A stretch of DNA of 64,000 nucleotides from assembly GCA_032622095.1 (NCBI GenBank), contig CP136068.1, positions 149,121,365 through 149,185,364 on the forward strand, given 5' to 3'. This DNA is from Siphonodentalium dalli. Lineage: Eukaryota > Mollusca > Scaphopoda > Gadilida > Siphonodentaliidae. Positions 1-12,375 of the stretch are shown in pieces; position 1 is the first letter of the stretch; each line of letters opens with the position of its first letter. The position numbers and the translations under genes were made by a program. The notes beneath the pieces were generated by a model. It was not told the DNA's origin, made no database searches, and saw only the letters and a list, made by a program, of their open reading frames with translations.

Positions 1-1329
1 CGTCCCGAATCGAGAAGTAAATATTTACAATTGAGCGTATTGCTGGTGATGTTTTATGTAAAGAGCTACGGCCGATTAGCTTGAGGACCCTACTGCAATT
101 ATGTAACTCCCGACACCAAAAAGAAACTAAAATGCACTCAGAGAGATGCCAACGTGCGCAACAAGGTAATAATTAAAAAATAATTTCCCTGTATTTTACT
201 TAATTTATGTAATTTAATTTAATGTTAGCAAAACAAGACAATTACCATTTCGCATTTCATCACAGATAAAAGGCAAATTACAATATTAATCATTTAATTA
301 AAACCAATTCAATGTTGCCGAAAGGATGTAACAATAAACTCTTCAAACGATGTCAACCAATGCGTTTTGTGTTGTGTTACGTCATTCGTCGTATGTGACC
401 CGGAACTCGGTTGAAGGTTAGGCTATGCAGCCAATTGCGTCGAATTACGAAATCGCGTTTTGAATGTCTTTTCCCGCATGATAAAAAGAGGTCTTCGCAC
501 GAACGAAAAACGATCAAACCTCCCAAATATAAGTAAAAATACCCAAGTGAAGTCTAGGTAGGTCCCGAGGGAGTCTATAGACTCTGATGTAGAGTTCTGA
601 TGGAGAAAAAGTAGGTCTATCTATTATTGTCATAACTCTGACGTATTTTGACCTGGGAGAAAAAATCGAAACCGAGGCTCACTACGAGCATGCCAGTTTT
701 AAATATAGAAACAGGGAATCCCGACAAATGGCGAAATCGGCGACAAACAAATAATCTAAAACACATAAAATAAACATAGCAAAAACGCGGCACAGTAAAA
801 ATGTCAGAACGCCACGAGGTTTTACGTCGTTTTTGGTGACGTCATGGAGTGAAACGGAGTAGAGCGACACCAAGGTTCGAATCCGTCTGATCGCCATACT
901 GTTGCGCGAGCGCACGTAACAAGGAACTTGCCGAATGTCGTCGGAAAAGGCTGAGACTTGTTGTCCGTTTCCCAATCCATGCACTTGAAAGAAGCGAATG
1001 AATCGGTTATAATTAAATGTTTGCGCCTAGTATCAGGTATTCAGTCGATAGGCCGATCACGCAGCGAGGGGTCCAGGAAGATGTAACCTATCTTTGGCGG
1101 CACGCGCGGGTCGCGTGACTTCGTGACGTCATTGTTCCAAAATGTTGGCGCCGAGAAGCCGAAGTCAGACTCGCAGACAAGACTTCGGTTGGAAATCTCC
1201 ATGGCAGGCGAATCTTTACCACTTCCGCGGGAAGACAAGAAACGCGAGTATTTTAAATATATTCCTGGACCCTAGTTTGTGGCAATTAATTGCTTTTGTT
1301 TCAAAATGTCGCATGTCGACATCTCGGAA
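1..1329. other. Intergenic, no recognised gene
   Basis: No frame shows a recognisable domain. Two perfect TGACGTCA palindromes (CRE/ATF-type sites) lie at 837-844 and 1124-1131, in the more GC- and CpG-rich part of this stretch, which could mark a promoter; no initiator or confident first exon was found. A short frame begins with ATGG at 1203 but ends after about 24 codons without a donor site. Confidence 0.4.
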
Positions 1330-1936
1330 AGCGCAAATACAGCCCCCAAACGCATAACTTTCCGAAAATGGGTTGCCCCGTCAACCGGACGCAAATTGGG
1401 GGCATTGACCAAATTATTTTGGAGGATGTATAGGCCACGACTGATGACCCGTATAATATGAGTTGTCACCTGGATAATTCCGTCATGCCAAATAGTCGGA
1501 CACAGCATGAAATTAACGCGTACATGGCTATAAAGTTATATAAAAGTAAGCATTGTAACATTAGAAAGGGTGGTTCGGTGGCCATTTTGAATGGCGCCCA
1601 CAGGCTGAAGCAGGATTTGAGAGCAAGGTTAGTTTCAGATGTTGGAAAATAGACCTGGATTATTTAGCTTTAGAAAAACCATTTATATTTTATTCAAACA
1701 TAACAGCATATAGCGAAATTACAGCCCCCAACATCATAAATTTCCGCAAAGAAGGTGCTATGGCAACCGGTCGCAATGTGGTGGGATCTACCCAAAATTC
1801 CTAGGATATTGATAGACTGCGGGTGATACCCATATAGTATGAATTGTCACGATGAGAATCCTGCCATGGCAAATGGTCTGCTCCAACCTTGAAGGAAGGC
1901 ATAAGTTACTATAAATTCATTGATAAGTAAGCATGT
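1330..1936. repeat. Diverged tandem duplication (two ~230-bp halves)
   Basis: The segment around 1333-1562 recurs in diverged form at about 1709-1936. Shared landmarks in the same order are ACAGCCCCCAA, a CAACCGG(A/T)CGCAA block, a GTATAATATGA / ATATAGTATGA block followed by TTGTCAC, and a final AAGTAAGCAT. The divergence suggests an old duplication. No coding potential is apparent. Confidence 0.55.
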
Positions 1937-4136
1937 ATGCAACCAATCTCGTCTGAGTAAAGTTATCGCAAAAGAATCACGACCCAAACGAGTTCAGTCC
2001 TCGTGAGGCTAATTAGCACTCATAGCACAAACCCCGCTCACTGGACCACAATGATCAAATCTAAAATAATAATTATTTTGAACATGACCATAGTGTCGTA
2101 GAAATCCGCTCAATCTACATGATAACCTATGTGCCCGCATACATAACTATTATGTAACAGAGTTTGTAATAGTAACAACGGTAATATCCTATATGATGAC
2201 CAGAATAAACCAACGGAATTGAATTAAGGGGATGGAAAAGTCTGTTTCACGAAATATGTCGAACAAACGGGCTGACAAAAATGCCCCTGTCCACCTAAAA
2301 TCAGACATAAATAGACATAACAACATGAGAAAAATTAGAGCAGACATCGGGGTAAAGGGGGGGGGGGGCACTAATAGATGTGAACTAAAAAGCTTTATGT
2401 ACCAGAAAAGTGACTTGGAAACAGAAGATATCTGCACTATTATGACAATGTTTGGGCAGTCAAAATGTAAAAAAAAACTATACCTCAACAGTAACATTAG
2501 GCAGCCCATTATGAAAAGTGACATACAATGAAGAGCCAAGAAACAATTCTTTTGATTAGTGTTTACGGTAACGTGTGAAAAACGTCCGCTAAAACCCGTC
2601 AGTCAGTTTTTCTTGGGGAGCTAGTCGCCATATTTCTATTGTAGACACATGTTCCTGATGTTGTCATTTATGAATTCGTGGCAGGTACATGAAAATCTGC
2701 CACGAAAGCAAATCGATCCGTCTATCGGGCAAATGTAAGATGTGAAATAGATGCTGACCGTTTGTTCAAGTCGTTGGAATTAATTTCATTGCCTGATTAT
2801 CCACGATTTAAATAAGTTTTGTATCGTTTACAGATGAAAATGTTGATACTCTAAAAGATTAGAATTACCACTCCAGTCGAAAGCGAGATTACAAGATGTC
2901 GTATTATGACCCAAAGTACATAACTAGAAAAATTACATGTTTTATATATTAAAAAACAAATTTATAAATGGGAAAGTACCGTATTCCGACGAAATATGTC
3001 ATATTTCACGACGGACGCACGGTGGGGGTTCGCTTCCGGTCAATTCTAGTTTGGTGCACTGTAAGAAAACAATCGCGAAGAAAAGTACGGTTTATAAAAT
3101 GGAAATATAAAGTAATCGAGAAATTGTCGGTTATCAGATACAAACATAGAGCTTATACTGACGAGAACTTTGTTGATTATTGAATATTATGTGTGAAAAA
3201 CATGAAGTTCATCCATTCTAGGCCGGTGAGTAATTAGTGATCATCCGGATGTAGGGTGTAATCCGCCGTGGCCACATTGACCAAACTTGCCATCCGCTTA
3301 AGAGCCAGCCCACTGCATTGCGCACCTGGCAACCCACCACAAAGTAGTCATAAAAAGCAAATCGCCACATATTCGCGTGCAACGGATAAAGGGTGGCTGC
3401 CCCGATGAATTGGAGCTAAAACAGTGATGGAGCTCCTAACAAGGTGGGCTCTCGCCTCCGGGAAACCTAGCTGAATGCCAAGTCAAATGTCTCAATCCAA
3501 ATATACCTGTGAAAAATAAGAATGGAATGACGAAAACCTTAATCTTCAAACATAGCCCTAGAAACTAGTCAAAGGGGTATAGTGGTCCATTTCAAGATAA
3601 CTGGCCTCGAGCCTTTGACATTAAATTGATTTAGTCAGCCTTGGCAGTCAATGAATTCTCATTCCTGGTGGGCAGGGTCAATGGAAAGTTCATATTACCT
3701 GTATAAGTCTTCATAGCATTTTTGCAAACGTCATGCATAAGCCTAACACCGCTCTGGTTAACCACGCATCTCACATGAACACAGACAATCATTTCAAGAC
3801 AGCATCCACAGACTGGAATAGACTGCACACATAGCAAACACATAGATGGTGATGATACATCAGTAGACCCAAATGTATCTCGAAACAGGAGCTAGAAATT
3901 ATTGACCTTGTGGTCTGTGCGAAATTCGTTTGAATGGGCAGTCGGGTATCGACAACGTCACCACGAAGACAATCAATCAATCAAGGTACCCGACTTTCTC
4001 GTGGTTGGCGCTCAGATGTTCACTTGACCTCGAAATTTCTAAACCGCTGACCCCGGTCGCAGGTCGATACAATATTAAGGTCGACCGTCTATAAAAATCT
4101 TTTCCTTCGTAAAATTTATTTTTTAATATCTGTTAA
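1937..4136. other. Intergenic, nothing recognised
   Basis: AT-rich DNA with only short open frames and no recognisable motifs. There is a G homopolymer near 2357-2366 and a somewhat GC-richer island at about 3225-3480 that may be a retroelement fragment, which I cannot assign. Confidence 0.4.
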
Positions 4137-4205
4137 GCCAATGCATTCTCTTATATATGCGAGGCGACCTATGGTCGACTCGCATATATAAGAGAATGCA
4201 TTGGC
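4137..4205 (+). repeat. 69-bp perfect hairpin repeat, copy 1
   Basis: Two 27-bp arms, GCCAATGCATTCTCTTATAT...GAG and its exact reverse complement, enclose a 15-bp asymmetric centre GCGACCTATGGTCGA. The centre gives the otherwise palindromic element an orientation. It is followed by CACAGGG, as are the other complete copies when read in the same orientation. Confidence 0.9.
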
Positions 4206-5100
4206 ACAGGGCCGTTCTGTTGGGTAAAGGGTTAAGTGGGCGTACACTGAAGATGATAGGGGCACAACAATTGATAACAATTGGTGTTAGCTCAGATTTC
4301 CACTTTCGTCTCCATGATACAATGAATCTAATAGTGATTTAAAGCTTGGTGCCGTTTGGATGAGAGATGGGGCACTACATTTGATACTAATTTAGTTATT
4401 CGCCGATTAACACCAAATTTATAAAATCATATCCATATCCATATCCATCTAATGGTGTGGTGTGGAGAGGGGCGCCACAATTTATTACATTATTTTTAGC
4501 GCCAATTTGCACCAAATTGTTACATATTCTTCAAACAAATGTCAAAAGTGGGGCTGTTCGAGTCAGGGGTGCATGGAGGGGCGATGTCTCAAAAACTGAT
4601 TTGATACACATTCTTCTACATGATACGAGGAATGTAAATTATGTAATCGTTTTATTTAAAGACGCCACATTTGTGCCGTTTGAGTGAGAGATGGGGGGGG
4701 GGCAGGCACTAAACTGTATAAGAACTTGTTTATTTGCTGATTACCACCAAACTTATACATAATCATCCCCATTGTATCGTGAATCTAATGGACGCGGTTC
4801 AAATATGTCAAAAGTGGCGCCGTTCAAGTCATAAATGGGGAGGGGAGGAGCACCAAACATGTCACAAATACGTTTAGCACTAATTTCCACCAATCTCACA
4901 CATGTTCTTCTCCAATGATGCGAGGAATCAAATAATGGGGATTAATGACGCCACCGTTGACGCAGTTTGGGCCAGGGATAGAGAGCGACGGGCACTAATA
5001 TTTATAAGAATTTTTAGTCGCCGATATACACAAAATTATATACAGTAATTTTCCATAATTTGTGGCGTTCAAATTTCACAACCTAGACAAATGGTGACTT
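4206..5100. repeat. Degenerate tandem-repeat-like region
   Basis: Short phrases recur at irregular spacing: variants of caccaaattta, atgaatctaatgg, ggggcacca and gccgtttgagt. This suggests an old, decayed tandem repeat or satellite. No gene is seen. A small CATATC run lies at 4428-4448. Confidence 0.35.
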
Positions 5101-5900
5101 GAGAAACTATATCTTCGCAAGTGTCATATTTGTATGGGAAATGGAATAGAGACATTGATATAGTGAGCTAGCGAAACAAATACATAGAAGAAATGGGGGA
5201 CCTTGAACCGCGTGCTGATGGCATGTTAGAATGGCGGATTCATTTATAACACAATTAAATTTGTCCCATTCAAGATATTCTCCACAAAACAAGATGGAAG
5301 AGATGGAAGTTTATAGAAGACCTGTTCAAATATAGTAGTCATAGTGTGCAGTCAACTACAGTTTCTTCTGAGATAACAGAAAACACAGTCAGTAGCACAT
5401 GGCTTTTCATTATCCTCCGGAAATTGCATATGACAAGGGTACATCTGCACGATACAGAGGATTTCTATATCCTGTTTTAATACAGACTCATACCTAACAT
5501 AAAGGACATAAAATCTCGCTCTCTGTCTGACACATATATCGCTGATATATAGCATCATTTATTTTAAACAGAGAGTAATTAGCCAGTTTAGCACCACGAA
5601 CAGAGGCGCACATTGACATGTCTTTAAAACATAAGTATCTTCATGGAAATATGATAAACAGGTGCCCTCAAAATCTTAGTATGGCACACTAGATTAATTG
5701 ATGCATCTCTATATGTAAAACCTACTGTTATTTTTGCGAAGTAATATTTTATGATGTTTATGCTTTGACCTCAATAACAAATATCTATAAAAAAAAACGC
5801 AAATTCCAACCACATCGACTGTGATAACGTCGAAGTATGCGCCTCCATAAATCTAATATGTCCACACATGTATTTTATCAAACCACAATTTTTACCCTGT
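5101..5900. other. Intergenic, nothing recognised
   Basis: AT-rich, short frames only, no domain, RNA gene or clear repeat recognised. Confidence 0.4.
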
Positions 5901-5969
5901 GCCAATGCATTCTCTTATATATGCGAGTCGACCATAGGTCGCCTCGCATATATAAGAGAATGCATTGGC
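5901..5969 (-). repeat. 69-bp perfect hairpin repeat, copy 2 (inverted)
   Basis: Same 27-bp arms as the copy at 4137, but the 15-bp centre is the exact reverse complement (TCGACCATAGGTCGC), so this copy is in the opposite orientation. The flanks agree: read on the minus strand they are AAATTGTTAG before and ACAGGGTA after, matching the copy at 14733. Confidence 0.9.
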
Positions 5970-6178
5970 CTAACAATTTTTTTTAAATAAATGTTTCTTA
6001 AAAGTTTTAGGACATAAAATAAAAAAACATCCATTACCCTACAGGGAGCCCCACACATATATAGAAGCATATAGAAGAGTGTCGTCTGCTCATGTTTGTA
6101 TTGGGCTCTGTATGGGTGAAATTATAAAATTGTTAAAGAATACAAGAAAACATTATTAAAATTGTAAAAAATTGTTAG

Positions 6179-6215
6179 GCCAATGCATTCTCTTATATAT
6201 GCGAGGCGACCTATG
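6179..6215 (+). repeat. Half copy of the 69-bp hairpin repeat
   Basis: The left 27-bp arm and ten bases of the centre are present, preceded by the family flank AAAATTGTAAAAAATTGTTA; the sequence then departs into unrelated DNA (GCGCAGTTGG). The right arm is missing. Confidence 0.8.
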
Positions 6216-6336
6216 CGCAGTTGGAAATAAATAAATGGATCTTTATTGGTGGGACGAATTAATCGCGATAAACCATGTCTCAATTTGCGTGTATGTATTA
6301 TACCAGGAAATTCGAAATTAAATCTATATAAACTAA

Positions 6337-7463
6337 TAGTCTGGTCGATAAAAGGTTTGACCTAGACACAAATTGGACTAAGTTGGCTTGTATACCATTT
6401 TGAAGAGGAATATATCCTATATAACATATCCAAAATCCGCTAAAATCCGCTTTGAGCCTTTTTTGTAATTCAAGATGGCGTCCAAGATGGCTGCCATTTT
6501 CCTATAAATCAGCTTGATGCAATTATAGTGAGAACATCTTGTCACATGTATACAATTCTGTGAAGCTAAGACATAACGCCACCTTTATGTGCCAACATTG
6601 GAACTCTCAGTCCAAGATGGCCGCCAAAAAATGGCTACCGGAAGTGGAATTTTTACCTTTTTAACTAATATCTTTAAAATAAGTTTCTGTGGTTTGGAAC
6701 TGGTTAAGAATTGTGACTTTATTTTGTATTTAGCATGTTAACTGACCATTTGAGCAATGAAATATGCTGTTCGTGGGGTCCATGCTTAGATAATAATTAC
6801 CATTTTCCATATTTTGGCGCCATTTTGACAGCCATTTTGAGCCAAAGTGACAATTTTGGTACCATTGAGTTCAAATATCAATAAAATATAGAATGCATCA
6901 CTTACATTGCACAGTTCTTCCCACTTTTTGACGAAATATGACCAGAATCCCAATGGGGATCTTTTGTGAAATGTTATACCGCGTTTTGTAAAATCGAATT
7001 TGTGACTGATCGGAATGGGTGTGGACCCCACGAACAGCATATTTCATTGCTCAAATGGTCAGTTAACATGCTAAATACAAAATAATGTCACAATTCTCAA
7101 CCAGTTCCAAACCACATAAACTTATCTTAAAGGTATTTGTAACAAACGTAAAAATTCCACTTCCGCTTGCCATTTTGGCGGCCATCTTGGACGGGGAGTT
7201 CCAATTTTGGCACATAAAGGTGACGTTATGTCTTAGCTTCACAAAATGTATACATGTGTATACATATGACAAGATGTTCTCACTACAATTGCATCAGCTG
7301 ACTTATAGGAAAATGGCAGCCATCTTGGACGCCATCTTGAATTACAAAAAATGCTCAAAGTGGATTTCAGCGGATTTTGGATATGTTATAGAGGAGAGGT
7401 TCCTCTTCAAAATGGCTTTAAAAGCAACTTAGTCCTAATTTTTTGAGTTTATCGACCAGACTA
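6337..7463. mobile_element. 1.1-kb foldback element
   Basis: Two long inverted arms (about 6337-6783 and 7020-7463) surround a spacer of about 236 bp. The outer ends are TAGTCTGGTCGATAAA and its complement, the inner ends CTGTTCGTGGGGTCCA and its complement. Arms are similar but not identical, with scattered substitutions and indels. Both carry AAGATGG(C)-rich blocks. The direct repeat ATACCAGGAAA occurs on both sides (near 6300 and 7493). No transposase is present, so this is a non-autonomous foldback or large MITE of unknown superfamily. Confidence 0.75.
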
Positions 7464-7696
7464 AGGGGTCTTCCAATCATGTATATTATTTGATACCAGG
7501 AAACTAAGTTTTGGACCATCTTCTGTCAAGGCTTCTAGCTCTACAGACCCAGGCCTTAACATACATAACATGTTGCCAGAATCATAATATAGCATGACTA
7601 CAGCGAATCAGCTGCTTTTGCGAGGATCATGCAACCTAAGAATCATAATCATGGGTTCCAAACATGACATATATTTCATTACACGTGTATACACAG

Positions 7697-7999
7697 ATCA
7701 AAACAGGGAAGACGACATCGCTTTATGTTGACGGTATCGATAAATCACAGTCCAATTGGATGAGGTATGTCAACTGTGCCAGGTTCGAACCGGAACAGAA
7801 TCTAGTGGCGTTTCAGTATAGACTACAAATATACTACAGAACGTACAAGGACATTCCGAGAGGGAGGGAACTGTTGGTGTGGTACGGCGATAAGTACGGC
7901 AATTATCTTGTAGCCAGGAGGGAGGTTACCGTTGATGAACACATCAAAGGACAAACGATAGGAGATAATGGTTGGTTGATTAATTATACCATTTTTTAA
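7697..7999 (+). CDS. PRDM9-like SET domain exon (partial gene)
   Basis: The exon begins after a plausible acceptor (tatacacag at 7688-7696) and reads [13 protein letters not shown], then [26 protein letters not shown] and [11 protein letters not shown]. This order is the C-terminal half of the PR/SET domain of PRDM9/PRDM7-type histone H3 methyltransferases; the WMR-VNCAR and VWYG blocks line the cofactor and substrate pocket, and the conserved tyrosine of VWYG is present. The frame stays open to TAA at 7997-7999; similarity fades after about 7905, so the true 3' border is uncertain (a weak AG|GTTACC donor lies near 7925). No upstream SET, KRAB, SSXRD or zinc-finger exon was recognised in the window. 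It could be an exon of a gene with very long introns or an isolated exon remnant; the lack of stops favours recent constraint. Confidence 0.75.
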   Translation: MKTGKTTSLYVDGIDKSQSNWMRYVNCARFEPEQNLVAFQYRLQIYYRTYKDIPRGRELLVWYGDKYGNYLVARREVTVDEHIKGQTIGDNGWLINYTIF

Positions 8000-8149
8000 A
8001 GAACTGTCAATGACTGTGGAGTCGTTCACCTCACTGTAACGACGGAGAAGACTGGGTCTGCCCACTTAGTTGGTTCTAAATACATCTTATAAATCAATGG
8101 GGTTAACAGTCTATATATAATATATATATATTTAAGATTATCAAAACCA

Positions 8150-8915
8150 ATCCTAGATCTGCCCCTTTGAACAAAATATAAATCCCAATTTATGAGACCC
8201 ATTGATCTTGTAAGTTCAAAGGGTATATGCTATGAGTTGAAGTCAATTAATTTTCCTCAAAATTAGTTACAAACTTTAGGGAAGGGCTATCCGCATGGCA
8301 CCACTGATTACTGTTTCTTGAAGCTATCAGCATAATATATAGACACTTAGTCAGCATGGATGAAAAGGAGTCAACATCATATGCATAATATTGTAACACC
8401 TGCCCTTTGTAACCTGGTGACCTGATTTAAAGTCACCAGTCACACAGGGACTATCCCCACGAAATGTGATCCCTATAGGTCGTGCCGTACTCGAGATGTT
8501 TTAAGAATTACTATGGGGTAATAAATATGGCCCTGACATCGCACCTAATTGATATGGTGACATCACTTGAACAAATCTGAATCCCAGTCACACAAAGACC
8601 ATATATTACACACAGAAGCTCAATACGTCTGACTGTTCTTGAGAATACATGTAAGTCGTTTTAATAACCTTTGTGGAGGGAAAGAGTTATGAACCTGGCT
8701 TCGCAACTATTTGGCTGTGTGACCTTATTTGAACAAATTGGAATGAGAGTCACATAGGGAACATCCACACCAAATATAAACCCATTCGGTGTTATGGTTC
8801 TTGGGACGAAGACGATTGTTGATGGACGTACGGACGGATGGACGGGCGAGGAGTAATAACTATAGCTCCACCGGAGACTTCGCCTCAGGTGAGCTAAAAA
8901 GGTTTAAGGGGGTCT
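8150..8915 (-). repeat. Old interspersed repeat of a common molluscan type
   Basis: Read on the minus strand it starts with AGCTCACCTGAGGCGAAGTC, runs through a short CCGTCCATCCGTCCGTACGTC tract, and continues with recurrent phrases such as TTGTTCAAATAAGGTCAC and CCCTGTGTGACT. I know this layout from repeats in bivalve and gastropod genomes; it contains no coding frame. The distal border is approximate. Confidence 0.5.
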
Positions 8916-11000
8916 TTGTTTTTTTAAATGTCCGCCCGTCTGTGCATTCATGGGGACATACGTCCGCCCGACGTCTACTCGGATCATAACATGAACTGTA
9001 GTGGCCGGATCTCAATACAATTTGGTCTGGATGTTCACAACTATGAGGATATTCCATGGAGTGTTCAATTGTTTTGTTCAGGTTTTCCGTTCCAGCGTTT
9101 GTCATCTTTTTGCTTACCAGTGATCTAATGTGGTGTTCCATACAACTATCTAAATTTATTTGCAATGTTTTAAAATGGTAAGAAAATTAAATGAGGATAA
9201 CCTGTATATCTCTTTATTCCAGGGAGAAGACAAATGCTGTGATTCAGTCAGGAATTCGTGTAATTGAGAAGTTGAATAATCTTCAATGGATAATCAATCA
9301 TGGAATCGAAGGAGTGTAGGTCTGACCGATATCATGCCACGATAATCAATGTCATATTGTTTCGATGCCAGATTCTTAAGTCACAAAATTAAGTTCGATG
9401 AATAACTGCTTTTTGCTAGACTTATAGGACATACATTCTACAACTTAAAAGTGATTTACATATATTTCCAAAAATAATATGTACATTTATATAAATTGTT
9501 TTGTGAATTTATATATTTTCGATAAATTTGGAGATAAATATATGGTATATAGGCTGTGATATTTCTATGACCCAGCAGGTCGCTGATCACCTACTTATGT
9601 CTATTGCCCGGAGCGTAAACCTATCAGGACATACTAGTCGCGATATTTATCCCCTCTCCGATGGCACCTACCTCCACAACAGCCAGGTCTAATGTACGAA
9701 GCACTCATCATGTAACTTGTTCAATGCAACACATATACAACAATATACCCAATTATAATTTTAACTGGCCGATCGATTATGTCAATAACCAATATCTACT
9801 TGGGACTTATTATTATATTTGATTCGTTTTCCCTTGAATTACAATATGACGAACAGCCACATCGTGCAAGTTGGTTGCAAAAGAATGGGGACTAAGATGT
9901 ATGAGTACATCTTAAAGAACAAATTCAAATCTGTATAAAACACAATGGTCCTGCTGTGGGACTTGTACATTTTTAAATATAGCAAATTTCCGCCTTAGTT
10001 ATTGATTTCGTTCCGCCATTCATTCCGTCCTATGTAACGTATCGATATAGCGTCAACATCATGGACAACTAATGACTGAAACGGACTTGAAATCGCGTCT
10101 CATAAATGCGTACGTCATGTAACATATGCATCGGAAAGTCTTCAGACAACATCCGCTAAAAGTATACAAACACACTGCTATAAAGCAGAAGCATGGCGTT
10201 CGATAGCAGACGAGAATCCCGAAACGCACGTCGCTATTTGTGTCGCGAAGACCGACGACTCGACATTTACTTCAACCGACGGTGAATATATAATTGCAAC
10301 AAAATATGCCTGGCATTTATTTGTCCCGAATGATAAATCAAACGAAATAAATAGAACAATTAATTATCACAAAACATAAGGGTATGTTCACGTGATAAAA
10401 AGGCTTCACAACTATACGTGCCTTAGAACCTTAGTCTTCGTTTTTGTTTTAAACCGTAATCGGAAAAGGAACATCCATTCTTCCCTAATCCGGTAAACAC
10501 GACATATTTGCCTCTGGAAAGTGTGACATGCTGTTTAATGAAGAATTTTAATGACATTTGAACTCCTATTAAAACTACATTGTCAAGTTTACGATAGCCT
10601 TCATTATCTGTTTAAAACATTATCCCATCTGATGTTATCAAACAGTCTGCTGATGAACGAGATAAAGTGCAAGGATGCCCTTTCTGTCTTCTAGTATGGG
10701 GTTGGAAGGCAAGGGGGGGGGGTAACGATAGCTTTCCAGGATCCCCAGAATATGACCAAGATATAGGGGGTAACACATTCGAAAACATAATGGTGCTGTG
10801 TGTTGTAAAAGGAACCGGAAAACAATTTTCCGTCAGCTCCAAACATTTTTAGTCCCTATTTTCAATCATTTTGGGGCTTATTATTTACATATTTTGTAAT
10901 TGCAGTCATTATATATATATATATATATCAGCTATGGTACAGTACCATGTTATATATACGCCTATTTTTGGAAAAGTGCAATTTTTGAGACAGTGCAAAT
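8916..11000. other. Intergenic, nothing firmly recognised
   Basis: AT-rich DNA without recognisable domains. A small arginine-rich frame starts with ATG at 10193 (about 30 codons to TGA at 10285) and may be chance. A G run at 10711-10720 and an AT run at 10911-10928 are simple sequence. Confidence 0.35.
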
Positions 11001-11063
11001 TTGTTTTGGGATTGGGTGGGCCGTCGAGGGCCGTGGTTCGAATCCCACCCAATCCCAACAAAA
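11001..11063. repeat. Inverted repeat around a tRNA T-arm-like sequence
   Basis: TTGTTTTGGGATTGGGTGGG pairs with the downstream CCCACCCAATCCCAACAA, enclosing CCGTCGAGGGCCGTGGTTCGAAT. The GGTTCGAATCCC motif matches a Pol III B box/tRNA T-arm, but no A box or complete cloverleaf is present. Probably a tRNA- or SINE-derived fragment. Confidence 0.55.
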
Positions 11064-11661
11064 ATTTAAAGGGACCAAAGCCTTCGAAGTGGGTTCGAAC
11101 AAAATAATACCAAATTCCGAAATTACCGCGCCTACTGGGTTTCATTTAATTATGTCATAAAGTTAATGTATTGTCCTAAAATGGTTTAAAATGTCGGTTC
11201 AATGTTTTTGGTACTAGGGATTGTTTCTCTTGCAGCTTCGTATATGGATCCGACTAGGTGAGCATAGCACTGATTAAGGTTCTCGACACTGTCTATTTGG
11301 CAGTATGAAATTATGTAGATAGTTTAAACAATAATCCAGTCATTTATGGGACCGTCTCCTTTTATACTCAACAGAATATATGCACAAAATTAATGAATTT
11401 GAACCATGGGTTAGTACAAAATACACTTTTGGGCCCTATGGACGATGCAAACAACATCCTAATTATAATTAAAATGAATTTATTACTCCATAATTACATT
11501 GTAATTACCATGTGTTTTTACATCGTTCGTAGAGCTAATGAGTGTAGTTTGCACTATGCCATGGCCCAATTTCACTCATTTGTTGCATATATTCTGTTGA
11601 ATATGAAAAGAGATACATGTAGTCCCAAAAATGGCTGTGTTTAATGTACAGTGCCCCTTTG

Positions 11662-12375
11662 TCATTGGTGATGATTAATGGTGCTGGTAGGTGATGTTGG
11701 TATCTTATCCCAATTAAAATTCAAAGGCTTCGAGCTTAGTACTGATTCGTATTGCGCATCTTGGTTACGTTCCAATCTCGTGAATGTCGATCGATAGTTG
11801 GAAACGTTTAGTGGGGCGTCAGCTACTACTTCTACGTGTGGTATCCTATGTATACTATGCAACAACATAAGGGTGTGATCAATTGTAGTTCCGACCCCAT
11901 GGAATTCGGGTACGAATGTCGATTGTACCACTCTACAAATATGGTTGCTGTTTAGAGATATAACTTTACATTTGTGAATGCATTTTGCACATTCAAGACT
12001 GCGCGAGCTACGTTTGTTGAGATGTCCATGAAATCACCCATGAAAATCACTTTCCCAAGGACCGAGTAAATTTCGCGCAGGTCCTAACACTTCTGCAAGT
12101 ATTCTTTGTAAAAGATGTCTGTGTATTTCGTAGAGGGGAAGTATATATGGGTATATATACCAAAGCGTGATATCTGAAGTTGTCATTTGGATACCACATA
12201 TCATGTCATAATTTAAATCGAGAACTGTGATGCTATCATTGTATTTGGCTCTCGACATTAACAATACTCCACCTTTTAATCGACCTCGTTGCATTAGTCC
12301 GGTTGTAAAGTGTCGACTGAAGTAATTTGAACACAATTGTCTACGAATAAACCGGTTTGGTAGCAGCATGCACAT
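11662..12375 (-). pseudogene. Broken LINE endonuclease domain
   Basis: On the minus strand, 12375-12034 reads GGVLLMSRAKY, VLDLNYDMICGI and an LWYIYPYI segment, typical of the middle of the EEP (AP-endonuclease-like) domain of non-LTR retrotransposons. In another frame the next stretch gives VIFMGDF, the conserved GDFN block with Asn replaced by Met. From 11931 to 11662 the reading resumes with TTIDHTLM (the IDH block) and DAPLNVSNYR, the end of the domain. At least two frame changes and stops separate the parts. No reverse transcriptase was found downstream, so this is a 5'-part remnant of a CR1- or Jockey-like LINE; the clade is not certain. Confidence 0.7.

Noticed and set aside
1203-1276. 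Possible first coding exon starting with ATGG near two CRE-like sites
   Set aside because: Runs into a stop after about 24 codons with no donor site; no downstream partner exon.
9231-9320. Possible further exon of the SET-domain gene after a ttccag acceptor
   Set aside because: A 31-codon frame exists but has no similarity I recognise and its phase does not fit the only plausible donor near 7925.
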